A stretch of DNA of 64,000 nucleotides. Origin: Flavobacterium beibuense (lineage in GTDB: Bacteria; Bacteroidota; Bacteroidia; Flavobacteriales; Flavobacteriaceae). Below, in pieces: positions 44,139 through 51,812 of the stretch. Under the pieces are notes generated by a model. It saw nothing but the letters and a program-made list of their open reading frames with translations, was not told the DNA's origin and ran no database searches. Each line of letters begins with the position of its first letter. Positions within the stretch are counted from its first letter, which is position 1. The stretch is taken from positions 248,001-312,000 of the forward strand of contig NZ_JUIW01000003.1 in the NCBI RefSeq assembly GCF_004151245.1, given 5' to 3'. Made by a program: the position numbers and the translations under genes.

Positions 44139-44644
44139 AATGGCTAGTTCTTTTTTCTGTTCTTATGCTTACAGGTTGTTCATCTGTGCAAACGCTTGAT
44201 TTTGGTGGTGAAGGGGAAATGGTAATTATGCTAAACGATTTTAATGGAAAAGTAAAAAATCGTGGACATTTTAAGCAATCTGTGCAGGTAAATAAATTTC
44301 CAGGTTATTGGATTAATTTGATATTTAAGGATAAGGAGTATAATTCTCAAATTGACTTTTACGATCCGGTTAAAATTTGGGATATGATAGATGTTTTCGA
44401 AACATCTCAACTTTTAAGTCAAAAAAAGATTGATAATTATGAAGTAAATATATGGCAGGTAACAAGTAGTCATCCGGCTTTTAAAGACTACGGAGGTCCG
44501 TTTAAATATATTTTTATATCAAGAAATGAAGGTGACTTTGCTGTTACATTGGATAATTATTCTGCATTCAAAGATAATGTTAGTGAAGATTACTTACTCG
44601 AAGAGTTTAAAAAGATTGATTTTAAGCTTAACAGAAAAACGTAA
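44135..44644 (+). CDS. Hypothetical lipoprotein, 169 aa
   Basis: Starts at ATG 44135, overlapping the stop of the membrane protein gene (ATGA), so the two are translationally coupled. Lipobox MLTGC with Cys 15. The mature part is strand-rich with PGYWINLIFKDKEYNSQIDF and a helix (YLLEEFKKIDFKL) at the end. No family recognised. Confidence 0.7.
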   Translation: MKWLVLFSVLMLTGCSSVQTLDFGGEGEMVIMLNDFNGKVKNRGHFKQSVQVNKFPGYWINLIFKDKEYNSQIDFYDPVKIWDMIDVFETSQLLSQKKIDNYEVNIWQVTSSHPAFKDYGGPFKYIFISRNEGDFAVTLDNYSAFKDNVSEDYLLEEFKKIDFKLNRKT

Positions 44645-44718
44645 TACTTTATTAGGTATATTAACCATTATGTAGTTAACAACCATAGTATTAACGCACA
44701 TTTTTAAAACCTTAGATT

Positions 44719-45327
44719 ATGAAAAAAGCTATGTATTTTGCTTCTTTGGCAATGCTGGGTACAGCAATGGTTTCATGTAGCAATAATCAATCAGACAATA
44801 ACGAAACAAATGCACAGGAAGTTACAGCAAAACAGGCTGACAATCGAAAATTTGATAACCTTGGCGATGGAATTGCCAAAGGATTAGCAGCTTCGTTTAA
44901 GGATATGGATTTCTCTAAACTGTTTGTTTATAACAATACAGCCGAACTTAAAACTAAAAGTGATAAGACTTTTGCTGAAATGATTACCGAAGCCAGAGAT
45001 TTAATTGAAGAGCGTGAGGATATTACCGATTTAGTTTCAACCATTGAAATAAAAGCAGGGGAGGCACATCTTAAAGAACTGATTTTTTTAGAAAACAGCG
45101 TTAAAAAAGATATTGTAGTATATAAGGACAGAAATGGCGTTGAGGAAAAAAGCAGCGGAGTATATAGTACCCCTAGTAACTTTACACTTCTTACAAATGA
45201 TTTGGAAAACAATAGTACTGTAGTAAGTGATTATCTTACAAACAACCTTAAAACAGACGGCGATAGTTTTACTTTTGAACTAAGAGTAAGTGCCGGCAAA
45301 GCCAGCGTATATGTGTATAAAGCTTAA
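44719..45327 (+). CDS. Hypothetical lipoprotein, 202 aa
   Basis: Signal MKKAMYFASLAMLGTAMVSC with Cys 20. After a low-complexity Asn/Gln/Glu linker, the sequence has charged helical stretches (TFAEMITEARDLIEEREDIT) and strands (VKKDIVVYKDRNGVEEK). Followed at 45354 by a terminator and then by the hairpin array. No family recognised. Confidence 0.7.
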   Translation: MKKAMYFASLAMLGTAMVSCSNNQSDNNETNAQEVTAKQADNRKFDNLGDGIAKGLAASFKDMDFSKLFVYNNTAELKTKSDKTFAEMITEARDLIEEREDITDLVSTIEIKAGEAHLKELIFLENSVKKDIVVYKDRNGVEEKSSGVYSTPSNFTLLTNDLENNSTVVSDYLTNNLKTDGDSFTFELRVSAGKASVYVYKA

Positions 45328-45353
45328 AAGTTTATATAATTAGTGTTTAAGAG

Positions 45354-45376
45354 AACCTGCCTATGGCAGGTTTTTT
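45354..45376 (+). terminator. Terminator of the lipoprotein gene at 44719-45327
   Basis: AACCTGCC (45354-45361), loop TAT, GGCAGGTT (45365-45372), then T6. Confidence 0.8.
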
Positions 45377-45491
45377 ATTTACAGCCTTACCCACAAACAG
45401 TACAAAAAGAAGAGAGCCGGCTTCACAGCGGGCTCTCAGCGTTTTTGATAAAAATAAAGATATAGAGTAAAACAGAATAGATTCTAAATTA

Positions 45492-45567
45492 AAAACTGCC
45501 CAAAGCATAAGCTTGTTGACCAAAATCCCTCACATTGATTTAAAGTGCGCTTTGTTTGGGCAGTTTT
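45492..45567 (-). ncRNA. Hairpin element 1 of the array (diverged)
   Basis: Closing stem AAAACTGCCCAAA (45492-45504) / TTTGGGCAGTTTT (45555-45567), perfect over 13 bp. On the minus strand the stem is followed by T-rich sequence. The inner region lacks the common core but shares CAAAATCCCTCA with its C-rich layout. The RNA assignment is inference. Confidence 0.4.
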
Positions 45568-45644
45568 AAAGAAAACATACAAATAGCAGACTATGATTTT
45601 ATATAATGTTTGTGTTTGTTCTTTTTTTGTATGACTTAGAAAAA

Positions 45645-45716
45645 ATGCCCGAAACCGTAAGAGTTTTTGCAGTAATCCCCCCATTTGATAACGCAGATAC
45701 TAATAGCTCCGGGCAT
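45645..45716 (-). ncRNA. Hairpin element 2 of the array
   Basis: Stem ATGCCCG (45645-45651) / CGGGCAT (45710-45716). Core GTAATCCCCCC...GATAACGCA at 45672-45695. On the minus strand the closing stem runs into TTTTTTC. Confidence 0.5.
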
Positions 45717-45800
45717 AAAAAAAAATAACTAAATCACTAATTAATTAAGGTTATATATTGTTTAGTTGGATGTTCTTTTTAATGTTTTGTTAGTTAAAAA

Positions 45801-45847
45801 GAGTCCGGAAACAAGTTTCCGCTTTCACCAGGACTTGTCCCGGACTC
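45801..45847 (-). ncRNA. Hairpin element 3 of the array (short, diverged)
   Basis: Stem GAGTCCGG (45801-45808) / CCGGACTC (45840-45847) with an inner pair GGAAAC/GTTTCC. It lacks the C-rich core. T-run follows on the minus strand. Its place in the regular spacing is the reason for including it. Confidence 0.4.
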
Positions 45848-45925
45848 AAAAAATAACTAATTAATTTAGGTTCATCTTATTGGCTTATATACTGTGCATT
45901 TTCATGCGTATATTCTTTTAAAATT

Positions 45926-45998
45926 AGCCCGAAATCAAAAGTGTTTTTGCAGTAATCCCCCCATTTGATAACGCATGTTGCCTTGCCGATTCCGGGCT
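45926..45998 (-). ncRNA. Hairpin element 4 of the array
   Basis: Stem AGCCCG (45926-45931) / CGGGCT (45993-45998). Core at 45952-45975 is identical to element 2. A run of A to its right (45999-46006) reads as T7 entering the element on the minus strand. Confidence 0.5.
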
Positions 45999-46072
45999 TA
46001 AAAAAATAACTAAATATTAAACTATCTCAAATTGTTACGTTTATATATTGTGCCTGTACTATGGTTAAAAAA

Positions 46073-46139
46073 ATTGCCCGAATTGAGTTTTTCATTGTAA
46101 TCCCCCCAGATAGCATGAATTAAACAGGCTTCGGGCAAT
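46073..46139 (-). ncRNA. Hairpin element 5 of the array
   Basis: Stem ATTGCCCGAA (46073-46082) / TTCGGGCAAT (46130-46139), perfect 10 bp. Core GTAATCCCCCCAGATAGCA near 46097 keeps the C-run but has a changed right half. T7 follows on the minus strand. Confidence 0.5.
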
Positions 46140-46224
46140 CATAGTTATATATAATAGCAGGGCATAAATTTATTTATATCGTGCTGCGGGCTGTTGCCTT
46201 TTGCAGTCTGTGTTTCTTAGAAAA

Positions 46225-46297
46225 ATAGCCCGAAATAATAAGTTTCACTGTAATCCCCCCATTTGATAACGCATGTCACTTGGATGTTCCGGGCTAT
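46225..46297 (-). ncRNA. Hairpin element 6 of the array
   Basis: Stem ATAGCCCG (46225-46232) / CGGGCTAT (46290-46297). Core at 46250-46273, identical to elements 2 and 4. T5 follows on the minus strand. Confidence 0.5.
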
Positions 46298-46391
46298 GAT
46301 AAAAAAATAGCAAAGTAATTTAAGGTATAATATATTTTATCACTGCAAGACCTTTTGCAGGTTACCCTTACAGTTGGTTATGTCTTTTAAA

Positions 46392-46462
46392 AATTGCCCG
46401 AAATAAGTTAGTTAAGTAATCCCCCACAATGATAACGCTGCTAGCTTGGTTTTCAGGCAATT
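46392..46462 (-). ncRNA. Hairpin element 7 of the array
   Basis: Stem AATTGCCCGAA (46392-46402) / TTCAGGCAATT (46452-46462) with one mismatch. Core reduced to GTAATCCCCCACAATGATAA near 46416. T5 follows on the minus strand. Confidence 0.45.
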
Positions 46463-46527
46463 TAGAAATATAGAAGGTGTGTTTAAAGAATTTGTTTGTG
46501 TTTGTTCTATTGGTTAATTCTTTTTAC

Positions 46528-46743
46528 TTATAACACCCCTATAAAGCTTATTACGCATCTGCATACCCCCACAGGTACCAGTAATGCAAGTACTATAAAG
46601 GCTATAATCTGCCACCAGTTTTTTACTCTTCTGGCAAATGCAAAATTTAGCATGGTTATTATTATAAGTGATATTATTATTGCTGTAAAAAATACGTAAA
46701 GTACCAGCATCCCAAGGTTTTCGGCTAAAAATAATGTTCTCAT
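46528..46743 (-). CDS. Small membrane protein, 71 aa
   Basis: Two hydrophobic segments (about 9-33 and 43-66) linked by RRVKNWW. Starts at ATG 46743. Nearest gene to the hairpin array on the same strand as the proposed RNAs, 66 bp beyond element 7. No family recognised. Confidence 0.6.
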   Translation of the reverse strand: MRTLFLAENLGMLVLYVFFTAIIISLIIITMLNFAFARRVKNWWQIIAFIVLALLVPVGVCRCVISFIGVL

Positions 46744-46918
46744 CTTACTACGTTTTTAAGGTTGAAAAGCAATTTGTTTATTTCAAATTAAAACAAAACT
46801 CCCCCCGGCATATTAAAGCGTTAAGCTTTAATGCCTTATTAGCATGGCAACAGTATTCTTAGGTGGTATATATTTACCTCCTTAAACTGTTAAAATTGCG
46901 TGGTAGTATTTAGTTGGT

Positions 46919-47311
46919 TTACGCTGCTCTTGATTTTAATTCCAAAAGCTCTTTTACGTAGTGGGGTTGCAGGTGAGTAAACTCATCACAGCATTGTAAA
47001 AGTCTAGAGTAACCGTTCTCAACGGCTGTCCAAAACAGCTGTTGTTCGTCCTGGCACAGGTTGCAGAGCTCCAGTTTCCTGCAAATAGTTTTATGCAGTG
47101 TGCTGTCTATAAAGCCCCAGCCCATTTCGTGCCTTTCGTTAAATCCTTGGGGAGGAATGTGCGATTCTAACCTTGTAATAAGGTTTAAGGTCGTTGTGCC
47201 CGGTTGAAGGGCTGCTAACTCAGTTAAAGCAAGTCTAATGATTTCATCATAGCTTTTCCATCTGATGGAAAAAACCTGATCAGAGTTTAGTTCAATGAAT
47301 CCGCTTAACAT
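46919..47311 (-). CDS. Hypothetical cytoplasmic protein, 130 aa
   Basis: No signal peptide; helical, with FIELNSDQVFSIRWKSYDEI at the start, HEMGWGFIDSTLHKTICRKL in the middle and three clustered Cys (LCNLC, QCCDEF). No family can be named. The small gene at 47396-47641 lies upstream on the same strand. Confidence 0.6.
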   Translation of the reverse strand: MLSGFIELNSDQVFSIRWKSYDEIIRLALTELAALQPGTTTLNLITRLESHIPPQGFNERHEMGWGFIDSTLHKTICRKLELCNLCQDEQQLFWTAVENGYSRLLQCCDEFTHLQPHYVKELLELKSRAA

Positions 47312-47395
47312 GTCTAGTAATTTTGTTTGGTGGTTAATGTTTATTGGTTGGTTGGTTTGGTTGTTGGATGTGTATTCTATGTCATTTAAATATTT

Positions 47396-47641
47396 TTATG
47401 TTATCCCTATTATCCCATAAGGAATATCTTTGTTATCATCTTTTTCAATCAGTACTCCGTTTACGGTCAGCGGTATAGGTTGTACTTCTTCAAACATTTG
47501 GGTTTGTTCCAGTACCACAGTGTTATAATCCTGAGGATTAAGTACTAAGGTATTTTGTCTGTTTAGCCCTTTTTCTTTTACGGTATCTGTAAGTACCTGT
47601 AAGCTAATATTTTTACCTATATATTTCAGCTGCGTTTTCAT
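47396..47641 (-). CDS. Hypothetical protein, 81 aa
   Basis: Begins MKTQLKYIGKNISLQVLTDT; polar, no signal peptide, mixed strand and helix (NTLVLNPQDYNTVVLEQTQM). A TTGG-rich microsatellite lies between it and the next gene (about 47336-47365). Possibly one operon with 46919-47311. Unknown function. Confidence 0.55.
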   Translation of the reverse strand: MKTQLKYIGKNISLQVLTDTVKEKGLNRQNTLVLNPQDYNTVVLEQTQMFEEVQPIPLTVNGVLIEKDDNKDIPYGIIGIT

Positions 47642-47754
47642 ATGCTTGACTGATTTGATCGAAAAGTAGTTAAAAATTTGTAAAACTTATCTTGTTTAAA
47701 ACCAAAAATCGATGAACGACGTAAATTTTCCTATAAAACGTTAAAATATCGATT

Positions 47755-48315
47755 ATGAAAAATCTAAAACAAATCTATTCAACTGCAATTGTGGCTTTTA
47801 TGCTGCTATTAGGAACCGCGTCTTTCGCACAAAAGACTGTAATGGTGGGCGGAGCGCCCATGTATCCTACAAAAGACATTATTGATAATGCCGTAAATTC
47901 TAAAGATCACACTACGCTGGTAGCAGCCGTAAAAGCTGCGGGATTAGTAGAAACTTTAAAGGGTAAAGGTCCGTTTACGGTATTTGCGCCAACAAACGAG
48001 GCTTTTGATAAATTACCTAAAGGAACTGTAGAGACTGTTTTAAAGCCTGAGAACAAAGAAATGCTTCAGGGTATACTAACTTATCATGTTGTGGTAGGTA
48101 AGTGGAGCGCAGCCGATATTATGAAAGCCATTAAAAAAGGTAATGGTAAGTACACTGCAAAAACAGTACAGGGCGGTACCCTTACTTTTATGATGGACGG
48201 TAAAGACGTGTGGGTTATGGATGAAAAAGGTGGCAGAGCAAAAGTTACTATTACCGATGTTAACCAAAGTAATGGTGTTATTCATGTTGTTGATACGGTG
48301 CTTATGCACAAGTAA
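47755..48315 (+). CDS. Fasciclin (FAS1) domain exported protein
   Basis: 186 aa. Signal peptide ending at ASFAQ, then one FAS1 domain: [20 protein letters not shown] (H1 motif, about 80-100), [15 protein letters not shown] (the central YH motif) and [14 protein letters not shown] (H2 motif, C-terminal). Single-domain bacterial FAS1 proteins are secreted adhesion or cell-contact factors. Own terminator at 48373. Confidence 0.92.
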   Translation: MKNLKQIYSTAIVAFMLLLGTASFAQKTVMVGGAPMYPTKDIIDNAVNSKDHTTLVAAVKAAGLVETLKGKGPFTVFAPTNEAFDKLPKGTVETVLKPENKEMLQGILTYHVVVGKWSAADIMKAIKKGNGKYTAKTVQGGTLTFMMDGKDVWVMDEKGGRAKVTITDVNQSNGVIHVVDTVLMHK

Positions 48316-48372
48316 TTAAACAACTTACAGATAAATTCAGTGTGTGACTGTTTTTTTTGGTTGGTTTGATAG

Positions 48373-48402
48373 AGCCGCTGTTTTTACAGCGGCTTTTTCT
48401 TT
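48373..48402 (+). terminator. Terminator of the fasciclin gene
   Basis: AGCCGCTG (48373-48380) and CAGCGGCT (48387-48394), then T5. Confidence 0.8.
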
Positions 48403-48441
48403 TAAAGTCATAGTAACTCAGCAACTTAGATGCTATTATAA

Positions 48442-48473
48442 TAAAAAAAGCCCTTCTTTATAAGGAAGGACTT
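48442..48473 (-). terminator. Terminator of the SRPBCC gene on the minus strand
   Basis: AAGCCCTTC (48448-48456) pairs with GAAGGACTT (48465-48473) using one G-U pair, with A-run on the left reading as T-run on the minus strand. Confidence 0.6.
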
Positions 48474-48495
48474 AGATGCTGTACTGCTTACTAAA

Positions 48496-48918
48496 CTACT
48501 CAACAATTTTTTTGAGCCCGTCTATAACAACGGCCCAACTTTGCTGTGAGTGTTTAGCTCTTTCTTCATCATAATTGGTTTGGGTAACGGTAAGTTGAGT
48601 CCCCTGCGATTCAGGTTGTACCTCATAGGTAACCTGTAGGTAATTGTTGGTTTCGTCCGGTAAGTTGCTCCAGCTGCTAAGGTAACTGAAAGAAAGCCTC
48701 TTGTTAGGCTCATATTCCAGTACCGTGCCCTTGTCGGTATAGGTTTGCCCTTCATATTCGCCCGTAAAGAGAACAGGGCTGCCCACTTTCCAGTCGGTTT
48801 TCATATTAGAGCCAAAAAAGTATTGCTTAACGATAGAAGCATCGGTAAGTGCCTGCCATACTTTTTCTGTTGGAGCGTTAATTGTTGTTTGATAAACAGA
48901 TTTGAAGCCTGTTTGCAT
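48496..48918 (-). CDS. SRPBCC domain protein, 140 aa
   Basis: VYQTTINAPTEKVWQALTDA and VKQYFFGSNMKTDWKVGSPV give the AHSA1-like SRPBCC fold; the final helix is SQQSWAVVIDGLKKIVE. No signal peptide. Such proteins bind hydrophobic ligands or act as stress factors. A different SRPBCC gene lies at 4184. Confidence 0.85.
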   Translation of the reverse strand: MQTGFKSVYQTTINAPTEKVWQALTDASIVKQYFFGSNMKTDWKVGSPVLFTGEYEGQTYTDKGTVLEYEPNKRLSFSYLSSWSNLPDETNNYLQVTYEVQPESQGTQLTVTQTNYDEERAKHSQQSWAVVIDGLKKIVE

Positions 48919-49003
48919 AGCTGTTCGTTTTTTGATGAAAACAAATATAACGAACTGGCTTGTAAGCGATGAGGGGTAATACGGACTTCTTTAAGGTGTC
49001 AGT

Positions 49004-49465
49004 CTATTTTTGTTTTGCTTTCTCTACCGTCATATGTGGTGTCCAGTAGCCCTGCGCATCAAGATCGAACCCTGATTTGATAACCTGGGTCTGGCAGTTG
49101 CACTTAAGGCTGTACACATTATCAGGATTAAGGGCTATTAGGATGGTAAAAATGAGTGGCAGTACCGTTATAACCCAAATACCTGTAATAATGAGTTTAG
49201 ACATTACTATACGCTTTATACGGTTAATTATATAGATAATAACAAAGCTTATGGAAAAATAAACCAACAGGTTGCCCAATAGCGGAAGTAAAAAAATCTG
49301 GTTAGAGAGTGAGGTATGAAACCCCGGGGCAAGATATATAAAAGGGAAACCATACATAATTACCTCACCGGGTCCGTCAGGGACATTTACCATCCACCAT
49401 TTAGAAACAAACATAAACGATATTAATGTTAGTGGTATTACTAGGCTGAGTATAAGTCGTTTCAT
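49004..49465 (-). CDS. Hypothetical membrane protein, paralogue 1, 153 aa
   Basis: Signal-like start MKRLILSLVIPLTLISFMFV, then KWWMVNVPDGPG and three or four hydrophobic segments. The neighbouring gene at 49524 encodes a protein with the same layout (KWWVVDIIDGPR, GFPFIFVSPGLHTSLS), so the pair is a tandem duplication. No family recognised. Confidence 0.65.
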   Translation of the reverse strand: MKRLILSLVIPLTLISFMFVSKWWMVNVPDGPGEVIMYGFPFIYLAPGFHTSLSNQIFLLPLLGNLLVYFSISFVIIYIINRIKRIVMSKLIITGIWVITVLPLIFTILIALNPDNVYSLKCNCQTQVIKSGFDLDAQGYWTPHMTVEKAKQK

Positions 49466-49523
49466 ATCAGTAAGGTTATACTCAAAGTTAGTGAAAATAT
49501 TGCTTTACACCTTTAATAAAAGA

Positions 49524-49985
49524 CTAAGGCTTTTCTGTTTCTTCATATACATGTTTTGGTCCTGAATAACTGGTTATTCCAAAACCAAACCTGCTTTGTT
49601 TTACTTCAATATCAAACTTACGGGTAAGTCTATATATCTCATTATCCATAAAAAGTAAATCGGGTACATATATAAGTAAAGAGGTAAGGACTATAATTCT
49701 TATTACATAGATTTGAATTGTACTCAGGTTTATTTTTCTTAATTTATTGATAATAGCAACCAGTGTAAAACAGGCAGCAAAGTAGATAATTAAATCTGCA
49801 ATGAGAGGAAGGATATAAAACTCAAAAGACAGGGAGGTATGCAAGCCCGGAGAAACAAATATAAACGGAAACCCATGTATTATTACACGAGGACCATCAA
49901 TTATATCTACTACCCACCATTTGTTTAGAAACACAAACGTAAGTATCGTTAACGGTATAACCAGTTTGAGTATAAGCTTCTTCAT
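49524..49985 (-). CDS. Hypothetical membrane protein, paralogue 2, 153 aa
   Basis: Same length and motifs as the gene at 49004: MKKLILKLVIPLTILTFVFL, KWWVVDI, GFPFIFVSPGLHTSLSFE, and a matching helix pattern. Together with the small gene at 50004 it forms a minus-strand cluster. Confidence 0.65.
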   Translation of the reverse strand: MKKLILKLVIPLTILTFVFLNKWWVVDIIDGPRVIIHGFPFIFVSPGLHTSLSFEFYILPLIADLIIYFAACFTLVAIINKLRKINLSTIQIYVIRIIVLTSLLIYVPDLLFMDNEIYRLTRKFDIEVKQSRFGFGITSYSGPKHVYEETEKP

Positions 49986-50003
49986 TTGTTCCTGGATTTA
50001 GTT

Positions 50004-50429
50004 TTATAATCTGGAAATCAAATCTGATAATATTTCATCAAGATAGATGTTTTGGCTTTCAACCAGCTTTCCTATATCCTTAAATAGCTTTTTGCTTTTT
50101 TTTCTTCCGAATGCAACTTTCATAATATTACTTTCACACTCAATAAAGTATGTGCCTTCAGGAAAATATGAAGAGTTAATGTTTTGATTTTCAAATTTAT
50201 AATTATTCATGTATTTATGTAGCTTGTTGTATGTTTTAATGTCTACATAAAAGGTATAGTTAAACATTTGCTTGTTTGTATTGTATGCTTTCTGCTCTTT
50301 TTCATTTTTTAATGCTATTTCAAATGTAGGATAAGGTTGATCCATTGGACCGTAAGGTTTAAAAGTAAAACTTTGAGAGTAACAGGTGAGTGATATAAAC
50401 AGGAATAAAAGTAAAGCTATGTGTTTCAT
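50004..50429 (-). CDS. Hypothetical exported protein, 141 aa
   Basis: From ATG 50429: MKHIALLLFLFISLTCYSQ, an exported protein signal (an upstream TTG 50450 was rejected). The mature part has TFEIALKNEKEQKAYNTNKQ and a Lys-rich stretch KKSKKLFKDIGKLVES. No family recognised. Confidence 0.6.
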   Translation of the reverse strand: MKHIALLLFLFISLTCYSQSFTFKPYGPMDQPYPTFEIALKNEKEQKAYNTNKQMFNYTFYVDIKTYNKLHKYMNNYKFENQNINSSYFPEGTYFIECESNIMKVAFGRKKSKKLFKDIGKLVESQNIYLDEILSDLISRL

Positions 50430-50618
50430 ATATGGTAAGGTTAAACTCAAATTTAGTGATTGTTCCTTTACTCTTAAGTAAACAAATAAAAAAAAGTGTT
50501 TAGAAGGTTTATAACACTCCCATTGTCATTGCGAGCCTGCGAAGCAATCTGTTAAGTAAAGAATATTTTACTATAGAGAGATTCCTCTATTCTGCTGTCG
50601 CTTCAATCGAAATGGAAA

Positions 50619-50647
50619 CAAAAAAAGCTCCCCGAAGGAAGCTTTAT
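50619..50647 (-). terminator. Terminator of the glutaminyl cyclase gene
   Basis: AAAGCTCCCC pairs with GGAAGCTTT (about 50624-50644) around CGAA, with an A-run to the left reading as T-run on the minus strand. Confidence 0.6.
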
Positions 50648-50666
50648 ATATAGGAGTGTATAATCA

Positions 50667-51722
50667 CTAATCTTTTTTGATACGTATTTCAAACATCTTG
50701 TCCCAGTTTTTACCGGTAACAAAAATGGTTTTTGTTTTAGGGTTGTAAGCAATACCATTTAATACATCAAGTTCCGGGTGAGGGGTAACCTTATGTTTAA
50801 GTTCCGTTAAGTCTATAATGTGCTCAATGGCTCCCGTTTTAGGATCTATAACAGCAACAGCATCTTTTTGATAGATGTTACCATATATTTTACCCTCTAT
50901 CCACTCCAGCTCATTTACGGCCTTAATTTTGGTGTTTTGGGTATATACATTAATATAGTCTACCTCCTCAAGGGTTTCAGGGTCAAGTACCCATATCTTT
51001 TCGGTACCGTCGCTTTGATAAAGGTATTTATCATCGTGAGTAAGTCCCCAGCCTTCTATATTCTTAAAGTATTTAAACTCCTTAATCTTCTCAAAAGTAT
51101 CGGCATTGTATACAAAGCCGGTGTGGCTTTGCCATGTAAGCTGGTATACCTTATTATTAAATACGGTTATACCTTCGCCAAAGTATTTTTCCGGAATGCT
51201 GATTTGCTTATAAACCTCACCTGTTTTATAGTTGGTTTTACGCAGGGTAGATATTCCGTGTCTTCCGGTACCTTCAATTAAGGTGTCTCGGTAAAACTCC
51301 AGACCCTGTGTATAAGCTTTGGTATCGTGAGGGTAGGTGTTTACAATTTCATACTTAAGCGGAGTAAAGGCTATACTACTGGTAATTTCTACTCTTCCGT
51401 CTACTTCCTGGTTTTTACCTTCAAAAAACACAAGCCCTTTTATGTTTAGGTAGCCCAGTTTTTGATTATTAAAGCTAAAGTTTACTTTTTCGTTGCCTTT
51501 TGCAGCACCTATTCTTTTGTCGTTTACATAATAAACAACCGAGTCAATTTCTTTGTTTTTTTCGTTTACCACGCTAAAAGAAGTAGATTCTTCAAGGTGA
51601 TATTGCTGTTTCATGGCCGAAGTATCAAGCTTAAATAAATTTTTTTCAGAATTTTTTGTGCCGTCACAGCTCATTGCGGATGCTCCCAATAAAATGAAAG
51701 CTAATAAGTTATGTTTTTTCAT
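50667..51722 (-). CDS. Glutaminyl-peptide cyclotransferase, lipoprotein
   Basis: 351 aa from ATG 51722, whose first residues MKKHNLLAFILLGASAMSC are a lipoprotein signal (Cys 19). The domain from about residue 105 matches bacterial glutaminyl cyclases of the beta-propeller type: YPHDTKAYTQGLEFY, RKTNYKTGEVYKQISIPEKY, FGEGITVFNNKVYQLTWQSH, YLYQSDGTEKIWVLDP, and NELEWIEGKIYGNIY near the end. It converts N-terminal Gln to pyroglutamate on exported proteins. The open frame continues to 51908, but that part is the SRP RNA gene on the other strand. Confidence 0.88.
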   Translation of the reverse strand: MKKHNLLAFILLGASAMSCDGTKNSEKNLFKLDTSAMKQQYHLEESTSFSVVNEKNKEIDSVVYYVNDKRIGAAKGNEKVNFSFNNQKLGYLNIKGLVFFEGKNQEVDGRVEITSSIAFTPLKYEIVNTYPHDTKAYTQGLEFYRDTLIEGTGRHGISTLRKTNYKTGEVYKQISIPEKYFGEGITVFNNKVYQLTWQSHTGFVYNADTFEKIKEFKYFKNIEGWGLTHDDKYLYQSDGTEKIWVLDPETLEEVDYINVYTQNTKIKAVNELEWIEGKIYGNIYQKDAVAVIDPKTGAIEHIIDLTELKHKVTPHPELDVLNGIAYNPKTKTIFVTGKNWDKMFEIRIKKD

Positions 51723-51777
51723 GGTTTTATTAATAGCGTTCACAATATACAATTGTATTTTACAACTGGCAATTGCC

Positions 51778-51808
51778 TTTGCGAAAATACAAAAAGATTG
51801 TATATTTG
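51778..51808 (+). promoter_or_regulatory. Canonical Bacteroidota promoter of the SRP RNA gene
   Basis: TTTG (51778-51781), 19-bp spacer, TATATTTG (51801-51808). The expected start is 51812-51816, right at the mature RNA. This is the clearest -33/-7 pair in the window. Confidence 0.8.
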
Positions 51809-51812
51809 CACC

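Larger units (their letters stand above)
45492..46462 (-). repeat. Array of seven hairpin-bounded elements, period about 125-167 bp
   Basis: Between the lipoprotein gene ending 45327 and the gene at 46528 there is no credible coding sequence; this tandem array fills the space instead. Element starts are 45492, 45645, 45801, 45926, 46073, 46225 and 46392. The spacers are AT-rich and contain a shared segment TTATATATTGTG or close variants. Five elements carry the inner core GTAATCCCCCC, in most cases followed by GATAACGCA. Outer stem sequences differ between copies yet remain complementary, which is what RNA selection would produce. A further small hairpin (GAGAGCC / GGCTCTC, about 45410-45438) precedes the array. 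Confidence 0.7.

Noticed and set aside
45484..45684. 66-aa minus-strand reading frame starting MGGLLQKLL
   Set aside because: It starts inside the conserved G-rich core of a hairpin element and runs across the neighbouring element and spacer, so it is an accident of the repeat sequence.
45492..46462. CRISPR array or integron attC array
   Set aside because: The repeated units are long hairpins with different stems rather than a constant short direct repeat with unique spacers, there is no cas gene, no integrase and no RYYYAAC/GTTRRRY core.
46800..46835. Possible eighth hairpin element
   Set aside because: GGCAT...ATGCC with a C-run near it is present, but the stem sequence and spacing do not fit the array.
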